A stretch of 34,362 nucleotides of DNA from Candidatus Thalassarchaeaceae archaeon (GTDB lineage: Archaea; Thermoplasmatota; Poseidoniia; Poseidoniales; Thalassarchaeaceae). The stretch's first letter is position 1. Every line of letters begins with the position of its first letter. This document shows positions 1-7,488 of the stretch, piece after piece. The notes below the pieces were generated by a model that was given only the letters and a program-made list of their open reading frames with translations, did not search any database and was not told where the DNA came from. The position numbers and the translations under genes are program-made. The stretch is taken from positions 1-34,362 of the forward strand of contig JAJPRE010000002.1 of assembly GCA_023700245.1 (NCBI GenBank), in the 5' to 3' direction.

Positions 1-3
1 ATT

Positions 4-2355
4 ATGGTTGTAATAAAAATGAGGAAAAAAATGAATAATTATAGATTTATTGTACTATCAATATTTATGTTATTTTTATCTTCAGGATTATCTTCCATCA
101 GTATTGCACAAAATTATGAACAATATGATGGACCAGGAATATCTATTGAATATCCTGAAACTCACATGCTTTTTTTGAAGGGTGCTGAAGAAAATCCTAT
201 TCTAGATAGAAATTGGTCCGTATTAACTGGATTACCTCAGGGAAGTGCATCATTCAATAGTGCCAGTGCATCCTCCTCTCCCAATTTATTAACTGCCAAA
301 TCAGCACCCTTGGAGGAGTCATTTAGATTTGATGGAAATATTTCAATATCATTATTTGCCTCATTGGAGGGCACCGGCAGTAATTCATGTAAATCAACAA
401 GTATTCTTCCTAGTCCAGTAAGTTCTGAAACTGAATTTCAAGTTACTCTTTCCATGGGGGGAATAATGATATTAGACGAACAATCTACTAATGCAATTTC
501 TATGTCTGAAGGATACACATCTCCTCATGAATTTATTGTGTTGGCTACCGATGTTAATGTGAGCATGGGTCAAGGTGATACCATCGATATATCGGTTAAT
601 GTAAGGCATGAGTGTATAGAATCAGGATCTCTGTGGTGGGGGACGTATGACATCAGGTCGGGAATTACATTTGAAGGAGATTTTATAGAAATTGAACTAG
701 ATGCAATTGTGGATGCAAATAGAATGGTAAGGATAGAATTGATGCCAATTTCTCCTTGGGGTATTGGGGACTTCACGCATCAAATAATCGAAATTATCGG
801 CCCGACTGATTGGTCTAGGATGTATCATGGAGAATGGGATGATGAGGATTTACGGCAATATCACTTTGAAGATCCTCAAGGTACGAGAATAGGTGACGCA
901 AATAGAACTATTTTGACTTGGACTTCGGATAAACCATTGGAACCTGGGAATTATATGGTCGATGTTTGTGTTGACTTATCTGATCAAAATCCAGGTAATA
1001 CTTGTAATCTGATAATAGTATTAAGATTTGTCATTCCTGAGGATCCCGTTTCATTTATTAACAGTGATTTAGCAATTTTTATTATTCCATTAGGAATAAT
1101 GGGGTGGATAGTAGTTTCACTTCGAGGGGCAATGCTCCCACTCCCAGCATATGGAGTTATTATTTTATTAGCATTTGCAAGTTTAGGGCCAGCAATGAAT
1201 TTACCCGATATAAATAATGAGCCGTATAGGGATAATGGTGCTGCACCTTCATTCATATTATTATCTCATAATCCTGATACAGGATCTGTGTCTTTATCTG
1301 ACTTATTGGATAAATATGATGTGGTAGTAATCGGTATGTTTCAACATGGTTCTCCAAATGCCCTACTTCAATACAATGATTTTTCAAATTCAATTAAATA
1401 TAATGATAAAGATATAGGTTACGTTCAAATTGCAACCGGAGAAGATTTAAGGGCGACAGATTTAGATTATTATTCTAAAATTCTCAATAATTCTTGGCCG
1501 CTTTTACTGGATGAGGCAGATTCAAATATTGGCTTTTCTTTACCAAACAGGGCTAGTGATGCTGTTATAATTATAGATTCAGCTGGATTTATATCTGAAT
1601 GGCAACCTGGATCAATGTCATCCGTAGAAATAGAAGCCGCAGCAATTAAGTCTTCTTGGGGGTCTGGAAATAATCCATTAAAAATTATATCTTCATTATT
1701 TTCTATGTCTTTACTTCCCCTTATTGTATTAGCCATGCCAAGGGATCGTAAATTTAAATTTCCTGAAGGAGCGTTGATTCCATGGGCTGGGAGTTTGTTA
1801 ATTCTATATGCTTCAATAGTGGGATTTTCATATTGGGCTATTCCTGTAGCATTATTAGCATCTTTAGGAGCGGGTACAAACTGGATATGGGTGGAATTAA
1901 TTCTGACGTTTGTACTCATATATCACGGGTTGTCTATACTAAAAAATGGTAAAATAAAAGAAATCGAAATCCTATCTAAATTCGCATATTCAAAACTACC
2001 TCAGCCATACAAGGATTGGAAAGAAATTCATAGTTTTACCGAAGACGCTTATTTGGGATTATGGTTATCATGGCTATTATGGATACAAACTCCCTCTATA
2101 ATTCCTCAAGGAGTTGGCGCGATAGCACAATCTAGTCCTTTGGGCATAATTTTATCAGTATTTGCGTTAAGTTCTTACATTCTATGTTCAGGAATCTGCG
2201 TAATTATTGCGAGGAACTTAGCTTTGATTTTTGGCCCAATTTCTAGAATCTTTGGAGAAATGAGTATCGGACTAAGGCCTAGGGCGTGGGGGTTAGCATC
2301 AACGATATTTGGAATTTGGATAATGCTCAGTATACTACTCGGTCCTTTGTTATAA
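4..2355 (+). CDS. Secreted/membrane protein with cysteine-less redoxin-like domain and C-terminal multi-helix membrane region
   Basis: I do not recognise this as a named family. In the 783-residue reading, residues 11-36 form a signal peptide, and 37-345 are an exported, beta-rich region with a few cysteines. Two membrane helices follow (about 356-374 and 378-398). Residues 415-550 read like a peroxiredoxin/AhpC-TSA fold: a SLSDLLDKYDVVVIGMF segment where the active-site strand belongs and VIIIDSAGFISEW near the end. Where CxxC or the peroxidatic Cys should sit the sequence is FQHGSPNA, with no cysteine. Residues 560-783 hold about five more helices, loosely recalling DsbD/CcdA-type transporters, but again without their cysteines. 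ATGs at 4, 19 and 31 are possible starts; 19 or 31 best fits a signal peptide. The frame is open to the window edge, so a more upstream start cannot be excluded. The domain calls are inference. Confidence 0.75.
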   Translation: MVVIKMRKKMNNYRFIVLSIFMLFLSSGLSSISIAQNYEQYDGPGISIEYPETHMLFLKGAEENPILDRNWSVLTGLPQGSASFNSASASSSPNLLTAKSAPLEESFRFDGNISISLFASLEGTGSNSCKSTSILPSPVSSETEFQVTLSMGGIMILDEQSTNAISMSEGYTSPHEFIVLATDVNVSMGQGDTIDISVNVRHECIESGSLWWGTYDIRSGITFEGDFIEIELDAIVDANRMVRIELMPISPWGIGDFTHQIIEIIGPTDWSRMYHGEWDDEDLRQYHFEDPQGTRIGDANRTILTWTSDKPLEPGNYMVDVCVDLSDQNPGNTCNLIIVLRFVIPEDPVSFINSDLAIFIIPLGIMGWIVVSLRGAMLPLPAYGVIILLAFASLGPAMNLPDINNEPYRDNGAAPSFILLSHNPDTGSVSLSDLLDKYDVVVIGMFQHGSPNALLQYNDFSNSIKYNDKDIGYVQIATGEDLRATDLDYYSKILNNSWPLLLDEADSNIGFSLPNRASDAVIIIDSAGFISEWQPGSMSSVEIEAAAIKSSWGSGNNPLKIISSLFSMSLLPLIVLAMPRDRKFKFPEGALIPWAGSLLILYASIVGFSYWAIPVALLASLGAGTNWIWVELILTFVLIYHGLSILKNGKIKEIEILSKFAYSKLPQPYKDWKEIHSFTEDAYLGLWLSWLLWIQTPSIIPQGVGAIAQSSPLGIILSVFALSSYILCSGICVIIARNLALIFGPISRIFGEMSIGLRPRAWGLASTIFGIWIMLSILLGPLL

Positions 2356-2390
2356 TTATTTTACTAATGGTAGGTATTTGACCGAGAGCA

Positions 2391-2398
2391 TCATAAAA
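2391..2398 (+). promoter_or_regulatory. Probable TATA box for tRNA-Trp
   Basis: TCATAAAA lies about 30 bases before the first base of the tRNA, the spacing expected for an archaeal TATA element if transcription starts a few bases upstream of the mature 5' end. Assigned by position and composition only. Confidence 0.35.
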
Positions 2399-2426
2399 GA
2401 ATGGCCATTGGGGATGTTATCCCTAC

Positions 2427-2615
2427 GGGGGTATAGTATAACCTGGTAGTACAGCGGGCTCCAGTTGCACGGGAATGACGACGAGAAGGTATTCTGATGG
2501 TTTTGATGACCAACTGGAGCACCGACCCATCGCAACCCGAGAGCGTGCGCCTGCCGGGTGCACGCTAGGCGGAAGATACCCGCTGATCTGGGTTCAAATC
2601 CCAGTGCCCCCACCA
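2427..2615 (+). tRNA. tRNA-Trp (anticodon CCA), with intron
   Basis: The cloverleaf can be drawn base by base. The acceptor stem is GGGGGTA (2427-2433) with TGCCCCC (2605-2611). The D stem is GTAT/GTAC (2436-2439 with 2449-2452), its loop containing GG. The anticodon stem is GCGGG (2454-2458) with CCCGC (2579-2583). The T stem is CTGGG/CCCAG around loop TTCAAAT (2593-2599). The anticodon is CCA at 2461-2463, so the tRNA is for Trp. The discriminator is A2612 and the CCA tail is encoded at 2613-2615. An intron interrupts the gene between positions 37 (G2464) and 38 (A2578), the classical archaeal site. The exons alone give a normal-sized tRNA with a 4-base variable loop. Confidence 0.95.
2465..2577 (+). 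ncRNA. tRNA-Trp intron resembling a box C/D 2'-O-methylation guide RNA
   Basis: This 113-base intron contains box C-like ATGACGA (2475-2481), box D' CTGA (2494-2497), box C' TTGATGA (2503-2509) and box D-like CCGA (2522-2525). The guide before box D, CAACTGGAGC (2511-2520), is the exact reverse complement of GCTCCAGTTG (2458-2467), which spans the anticodon loop. The fifth base before box D (G2517) pairs with C34. The fifth base before box D' (G2489 or G2490, by count of the TT before CTGA) faces position 39 through a short GGTAT/ATACC match. In haloarchaea the tRNA-Trp intron is known to guide methylation of C34 and U39; here position 39 is C. The 3' part has a 7-bp hairpin, AGCGTGC (2542-2548) with GCACGCT (2560-2566). 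Excision would be by the bulge-helix-bulge endonuclease. Confidence 0.8.
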
Positions 2616-2685
2616 CTTATTTAACACCTTAATTTGTGATATTTTGAGGGTTTGCTTGAAGGGGAGTGCATGCTTCGCTACATAC

Positions 2686-4833
2686 ATGAATGAGAAAATA
2701 TTGTGCTTATTCACTTGCATAATTATGATGATGCCACTTTCAGGTAGTTTATTTATTTCAACTTTAGATATGAAAGATAATAACTTCCAATTAATTCAGG
2801 AGGGTCAAATTTTAAATCCTCCAAATCAAGATAAAATACCATGGAACCTAGATAATCAATGGTGGAATGACACTTCTTTAGATCTGGACAGAAATGGTAT
2901 TCATGATTCATTACAAAGCACTTTGGGATTTGTAAATGTTGGAATTTCATATTTTGAATCAATTAATGATGCTGATAGGGAAATATTAGTTTCAATGGGC
3001 TACGCAATTAAACAAGAAATTCCTTCAGTCAATGCAATACTCTTAGGTAGTATAAATTCAAGTGAAATTTATAATTTAGCAGAAATCAAAGGAATTGCAA
3101 TGGTTGAAAGATATGGCTCACTAGTTTTTTATGGAGATATTCAAACTCCAGCTGTTAAAGCACAAAACTCAACGCTATATCCTGGTGCTTGGGATTTAGG
3201 AGTATCGGGTAAAGGAATAAATATAGCACTTACAGATACTGGAGTTGATGAGGAACACCCTGGCCTAAATGGCAAATTTATCGCTGGATATGATGCAGTT
3301 TGTTTTGTCCACTCCGATCCGACTTGCGTTCTGTCTGGAGGCAGGGAAACTGACGGTTCTTTCAATCCTGATGATGCTAACCAGCATGGAACAGCTTGCA
3401 TGGGGATGGCAGCAGCAACCGGAATAGAAAGTGATGGTTCTTATTCTAATTTTACTGGTTCAGCACCTAATGCTTCTACAATAGACGTTAGAATTGGTAC
3501 CGATGCAGGAGCAGGTCCTTTTGAAAATTATATCCTCGAGCAAGAATTTTATGAATCAGCCATGAATGGTTTACAATGGATCATAGATCACAAAGATGAT
3601 GCATGGCAAGGCGCCGCAGAAGAAAACTATGGTATCGACATCATATCTTTATCCTGGGGAATTACAAGTCATGAATCGGGAGGTTCAGATGGTACAGATA
3701 TGCATAGCCGTATTTTAGATGAAGCAATGGAAGTAGGAATTATTGTTTCAGCAGCCGCGGGTAACGATGGGCCTGACAATGATGGCCTTTCAGGCATGGG
3801 ATCCTCATCTCTGTCTGTAACTGTGGGGGCTACTGATGATCAAAACACAATCAATAGGGATGACGATACAATCGCATCTTATTCAAGTAGAGGTCCAAGA
3901 AGAGATAATGGCAATGGAAATCCTTTGGATGAATTAAAGCCAGAGATTAGTGCGCCTGGAAGCAATATAATTCAAGCCGAAGGCTGCGTATCATCCGGGC
4001 AATGTAATAATAATATTCCAGGCCAAGATGCATCGGATAATACTTACACCGGAAGGGGAAGTGGCACTTCATATGCAACACCCTCAGTTTCAGGAATAAT
4101 TGCATTAATTATGGAATCAAATGAAGATTTGACGCCTTTACAAATAAAAGAAATATTAAAACAAACTTCCGAAAGAAAAGGAGATCCTACTTATCCAGAA
4201 CTCGATCCATATTGGAATCGAGATTTTGGTTATGGCATGGTAGATGCTTATGCGGCAGTTACTATGGCAATTTACCTAAAGGAAACATCTCAGAGTGAGT
4301 ATGTTAATCCCTATATACAAAATCATTTATTAAATCAAACTCTTGAAAATGGGGTAATAAATATTACTGGGCATTCATGGGGGCAGGATTCTTCAGTAGA
4401 TAAAATAGAATTTAGGATTGATGGTGGTCCTTGGAATGAAGTGACATATACTTCAACTGATTCTAAAATAGGGCCGTTAACTCCATTTTTATGGCACATT
4501 TTAATCGATTCTTCAAAAATTACTAAAGGGGCGCATCAGATTGAAATTCATGCATCATCTGATGACCGTATTTCTTTACCAACTACATTAATAATAGAAG
4601 GTTCAGGCGGTTACGTGACTAATTCAAATGCACCAATATCTGTAATTATGTCGGTTTCATTATTATTCATGGCATGGATTTCAACATTAATATTTGCAAA
4701 ATTCAATATCGATGAGCATGTAAATTATGATAATATTGAGCCTATGGCGAAATCTAGCACAAGTTCTGATATTTTAAATGATGATAAATCTAATAATTCA
4801 ACTGATATTATGGATGCTGAATTGATTTCTTGA
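2686..4833 (+). CDS. Subtilisin-like serine protease (S8 family), secreted and C-terminally membrane-anchored
   Basis: An extracellular protease for protein breakdown or surface processing. The ATG at 2686 gives 715 residues and starts directly on a signal peptide (MNEKILCLFTCIIMMM); the open frame continues upstream to a TTG at 2644, but those codons look like leader. The S8 triad is visible: Asp in ALTDTGVDEEHPG (about residue 184), His in NQHGTACMG (234) and Ser in GSGTSYATPS (462), plus the oxyanion Asn in AAAGNDGPDND (360). A propeptide-like region (about 90-150) precedes the catalytic domain, and a DLDRNGIHD calcium-loop-like motif lies near 65-75. After the protease domain comes an Ig-like stretch, a single membrane helix near 650-672, and a 43-residue polar tail inside the cell. 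It lies 70 bases after tRNA-Trp and is probably transcribed separately. Confidence 0.93.
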   Translation: MNEKILCLFTCIIMMMPLSGSLFISTLDMKDNNFQLIQEGQILNPPNQDKIPWNLDNQWWNDTSLDLDRNGIHDSLQSTLGFVNVGISYFESINDADREILVSMGYAIKQEIPSVNAILLGSINSSEIYNLAEIKGIAMVERYGSLVFYGDIQTPAVKAQNSTLYPGAWDLGVSGKGINIALTDTGVDEEHPGLNGKFIAGYDAVCFVHSDPTCVLSGGRETDGSFNPDDANQHGTACMGMAAATGIESDGSYSNFTGSAPNASTIDVRIGTDAGAGPFENYILEQEFYESAMNGLQWIIDHKDDAWQGAAEENYGIDIISLSWGITSHESGGSDGTDMHSRILDEAMEVGIIVSAAAGNDGPDNDGLSGMGSSSLSVTVGATDDQNTINRDDDTIASYSSRGPRRDNGNGNPLDELKPEISAPGSNIIQAEGCVSSGQCNNNIPGQDASDNTYTGRGSGTSYATPSVSGIIALIMESNEDLTPLQIKEILKQTSERKGDPTYPELDPYWNRDFGYGMVDAYAAVTMAIYLKETSQSEYVNPYIQNHLLNQTLENGVINITGHSWGQDSSVDKIEFRIDGGPWNEVTYTSTDSKIGPLTPFLWHILIDSSKITKGAHQIEIHASSDDRISLPTTLIIEGSGGYVTNSNAPISVIMSVSLLFMAWISTLIFAKFNIDEHVNYDNIEPMAKSSTSSDILNDDKSNNSTDIMDAELIS

Positions 4834-4872
4834 CCGGGCATAATTAGTTTTTATGTACTTTTATCAATCCTT

Positions 4873-4879
4873 CTTAAAA
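4873..4879 (+). promoter_or_regulatory. Probable TATA box of the aminotransferase gene
   Basis: CTTAAAA is centred about 27 bases before the ATG at 4903. No Shine-Dalgarno-like sequence lies in between, so the mRNA is probably leaderless. Supported by position and composition only. Confidence 0.4.
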
Positions 4880-4902
4880 CCTTTAGGCACGCCTCGTAAA
4901 CT

Positions 4903-6051
4903 ATGGTGAAGTTCTCCGAGCGTGCTAATAGCATACAACCTACGGGCGTCAGAAGAATGTTTGATATGGCCGGTGATGATACTATTCAGTTTGGTTTAGG
5001 TGAGCCAGATTTTCAACCGCCTCAAGTCGCAATTAAGGCATTTACACAGGCAATGGAAGAAGGTAAAAATAAGTATACTACTACTGCGGGTTTACCAGAA
5101 TTAAGAAAAAAAATAGCCAAAGAATGGTCTCACTTATCTCCGAATCTAACCGAATCTAATGTTTGCATTACAATGAGTGGAACCAACGCTTTGTTGGATG
5201 TTTTTCTTGCTATTGTTGATCCAGGAGATAATGTTTTAATTCCTGAGCCATATTTCCCTCTATATCCTCCTGATGTAGTTATTTGTGGGGGGGAGCCGAA
5301 CCTTTATCCTTGTAATTTTGACAATGGATTCGTACCTAAAATCGATGATCTTGAGAAATTAGTCAACGATAAAACTGTGGCAATTTTATATAATTTTCCT
5401 AGTAATCCAACTGGTGCAACAGTTTCTATTGATGAACGTGACAAATTGGTTGATTTTGCAATACGCCATGATTTATGGATCATAAGTGATGAGGTTTATG
5501 ATCGAATAATATATAATGGTTCACATGTGTCATTTCTTGGTGCAGGACATGATAAATTATTCTTAATAAATTCATTTTCCAAAACGTTTGCAATGACTGG
5601 ATGGAGAATTGGATATATTCTATCTCCCGATGATGATTCAATGATTCAAATAAATAAAATGCAATATTATGTAACTGCATGTAGTAATGATGCAATGCAA
5701 TATGCTGTACTATCTGCATTAGAAAATGCTCCTGATTACCCAAACATGATGCGTGATGAATTTCAATTACGCCGCGACCTGATTTGTAGTAGATTAAATG
5801 CGATGGACGGCGTTACTTGTCACATTCCCGAAGGAGCATTCTATGTATTTCCTAAAGTAGAAGTAAACGGCTATAATAGTAAGGAATTAGCCCTAAATAT
5901 ATTACAATTAGGGGGAGTCCTATGCTCGCCCGGTACTGCTTTCGGAGAAGCAGGAGAAGGGCATTTACGCTTTGCATATACTATTGACAGAGATGGGATA
6001 TCGGAAGGCATGGATAGATTAGAAGAAGTACTAATAAAGCTAAGAGGATAA
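4903..6051 (+). CDS. PLP-dependent aminotransferase, class I/II (aspartate aminotransferase-like)
   Basis: A cytosolic enzyme that moves an amino group from an amino acid to a 2-oxo acid. At 382 residues it has the normal length of fold-type I aminotransferases of the AspC/AlaT type. Visible signatures: FGLGEPDFQPP near the start, Asn168 in NFPSNPTGA, Asp196 and Tyr199 in SDEVYDR (contacts to the pyridine ring and O3'), the Schiff-base lysine K227 in NSFSKTFAMTGWRIGY, and a C-terminal HLRFAYTI segment that carries the arginine gripping the substrate carboxylate. The substrate cannot be fixed from sequence; aspartate, alanine or an aromatic amino acid are all possible. A short membrane-protein gene follows 4 bases downstream. 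Confidence 0.93.
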   Translation: MVKFSERANSIQPTGVRRMFDMAGDDTIQFGLGEPDFQPPQVAIKAFTQAMEEGKNKYTTTAGLPELRKKIAKEWSHLSPNLTESNVCITMSGTNALLDVFLAIVDPGDNVLIPEPYFPLYPPDVVICGGEPNLYPCNFDNGFVPKIDDLEKLVNDKTVAILYNFPSNPTGATVSIDERDKLVDFAIRHDLWIISDEVYDRIIYNGSHVSFLGAGHDKLFLINSFSKTFAMTGWRIGYILSPDDDSMIQINKMQYYVTACSNDAMQYAVLSALENAPDYPNMMRDEFQLRRDLICSRLNAMDGVTCHIPEGAFYVFPKVEVNGYNSKELALNILQLGGVLCSPGTAFGEAGEGHLRFAYTIDRDGISEGMDRLEEVLIKLRG

Positions 6052-6055
6052 TGTT

Positions 6056-6310
6056 GTGTTAAACCTTTTATTAAGTTGTTTACTTATGATAATTGGTTTC
6101 CAAATTCCAGTTATCTCAATCTATTTGTTCTTTAATAATAATCAATATTTTTTAATAATTTTATTTTGTATTTTTATTGTAATTTCTGGCATATTTATGT
6201 TTAATTACGGGCCAAATGAATTAGCATTTGGCCTCTTTATAGGTTCAGGATGGAAATTATTAAATGAACTTTTAGACTATTTATTTAATCTCAATCATCA
6301 AAAAAATTGA
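6056..6310 (+). CDS. Small hypothetical membrane protein
   Basis: An 84-residue protein that I do not recognise. It is very hydrophobic, with two or three membrane helices: residues 3-25, 28-48 and a weaker one near 56-75. The start would be the GTG at 6056, four bases after the aminotransferase stop, so it would be co-transcribed with that gene. Its end overlaps the last 20 bases of the convergent membrane-protein gene on the other strand. The hydrophobic pattern and tight spacing favour a real gene, but the GTG start without a clear ribosome-binding site keeps this uncertain. Confidence 0.5.
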   Translation: MLNLLLSCLLMIIGFQIPVISIYLFFNNNQYFLIILFCIFIVISGIFMFNYGPNELAFGLFIGSGWKLLNELLDYLFNLNHQKN

Positions 6311-7352
6311 AAGGAGAATCAACCTCAGTAGTCACTTCTTCATCAATATTTTTATCGAACTTATTTTCTAAATCTTTACTTGGAGCAGTCAAACTCTTCG
6401 ATCTTAAATTTTCTAATTTTTGCTCTTGACCTATCATCCAATCAGGAATTTCCCTGTAACCATTTATGACTGAAATGGTCGTAAAAGTAGCCATCGGCAA
6501 TACGGATATTGCTACAATATAGTCTAAAATTGCGGTATCAGGTATTGTTGCAGCAGGTGCAATTGTTTGGATAATCATCTTTTCTAATTGTATTTCATGC
6601 CATTGCTCATAGTTTATCCCCAACCAACCAAGAGAAAATGCAAGTACAGTTCTCGCAAAAATCCAGTAGAGAATAAGAGGCAATATGGACGATACTCTAC
6701 CGAATTTACCCAAAAAAATCCTAAATATATATGCCAAACCTACTAATTTTTCAGATATAATTGGATGCAATCTTATTGATAGCCACAATGCAATCAAATA
6801 TCCTACCATTCCTAGTTGAAAAGCTGAATCAGGCTTGACATAACTTTCGGGCATACCTTCCATTATAATTAGGGGAACTGCAATCAAAATTACTTGCATA
6901 GGAACTGCCAATAATTGTAAACCACCATGAATCGTCATAATGTCATAATCCTCATTTTTCATTTTTAAGTAGACCAATCTACTGAGTCTTCCATATGGAC
7001 TTGAATACGCAGATAATCTAGCCCTATCTATTAATTCTGGATCATTTCTTCTGACGCTTAAGAATAATGCTGCTAAAATACCTCCTTTATTTGATATATA
7101 AAAAGGTGTGAAATTACCCATAATTAATGCTAAGGTTAATGATATAATTCCATAGGTAACTCCTGCAATTGAGACCCATCCCAGCATTTCTGTTCTTATT
7201 CCAATACTTGCATTACTGATGTCTATATCTATCAGGTAGGCAATGGCAATTAATAATGTTGGAACTACAGTCACTTGGCAAATCATGATTATAATCAAAT
7301 GGAATCTACTTAGCATTTTTCTGCTATTATCCATGTGCCTACGTATCCTCAT
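6291..7352 (-). CDS. Multi-pass membrane protein of unknown function
   Basis: A 353-residue protein that I do not recognise. About seven or eight hydrophobic segments alternate with short loops: one near residues 18-42 (after a basic start, MRIRRHMDNSRKMLSRFH), then pairs around 53-85, 145-170, 178-195, 220-245 and 275-300. A charged, cytoplasm-like C-terminal tail of about 50 residues follows (EQKLENLRSKS...). No transporter signature or catalytic motif was found. A second in-frame ATG at residue 7 is an alternative start. A TATA-like element lies about 28 bases upstream on this strand, so the mRNA is probably leaderless. It converges with the small gene at 6056-6310 and overlaps its end. 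Confidence 0.8.
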   Translation of the reverse strand: MRIRRHMDNSRKMLSRFHLIIIMICQVTVVPTLLIAIAYLIDIDISNASIGIRTEMLGWVSIAGVTYGIISLTLALIMGNFTPFYISNKGGILAALFLSVRRNDPELIDRARLSAYSSPYGRLSRLVYLKMKNEDYDIMTIHGGLQLLAVPMQVILIAVPLIIMEGMPESYVKPDSAFQLGMVGYLIALWLSIRLHPIISEKLVGLAYIFRIFLGKFGRVSSILPLILYWIFARTVLAFSLGWLGINYEQWHEIQLEKMIIQTIAPAATIPDTAILDYIVAISVLPMATFTTISVINGYREIPDWMIGQEQKLENLRSKSLTAPSKDLENKFDKNIDEEVTTEVDSPFNFFDD

Positions 7353-7377
7353 CTGGCCATAAGTTCTTCATACGATT

Positions 7378-7389
7378 ATAATGTATAAG
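7378..7389 (-). promoter_or_regulatory. Probable TATA box of the minus-strand membrane protein
   Basis: On the minus strand this reads as a TTATACATTATA-type stretch 26-37 bases before the ATG at 7352, the expected place for a leaderless archaeal promoter. Composition and spacing are the only evidence. Confidence 0.4.
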
Positions 7390-7421
7390 TTCAATTAAGC
7401 CACATTTAAAAAAAAATCAAA

Positions 7422-7430
7422 CTATATTTA
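7422..7430 (+). promoter_or_regulatory. Possible TATA box of the giant surface protein gene
   Basis: CTATATTTA lies in a strongly AT-rich stretch 58-66 bases before the ATG at 7489. It would place the transcription start near 7452 with a leader of about 35 bases. A weaker element nearer the start (around 7455-7464) cannot be excluded. Confidence 0.3.
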
Positions 7431-7488
7431 TCAATTAAACTTTGACCCCATACTTTCATACACAAATGTTCTCCCCAAAAGTTTGTCT

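Noticed and set aside
2356-2616. An 86-codon minus-strand frame over tRNA-Trp
   Set aside because: It covers the tRNA and its intron. Such frames are typical mis-annotations over tRNA genes.
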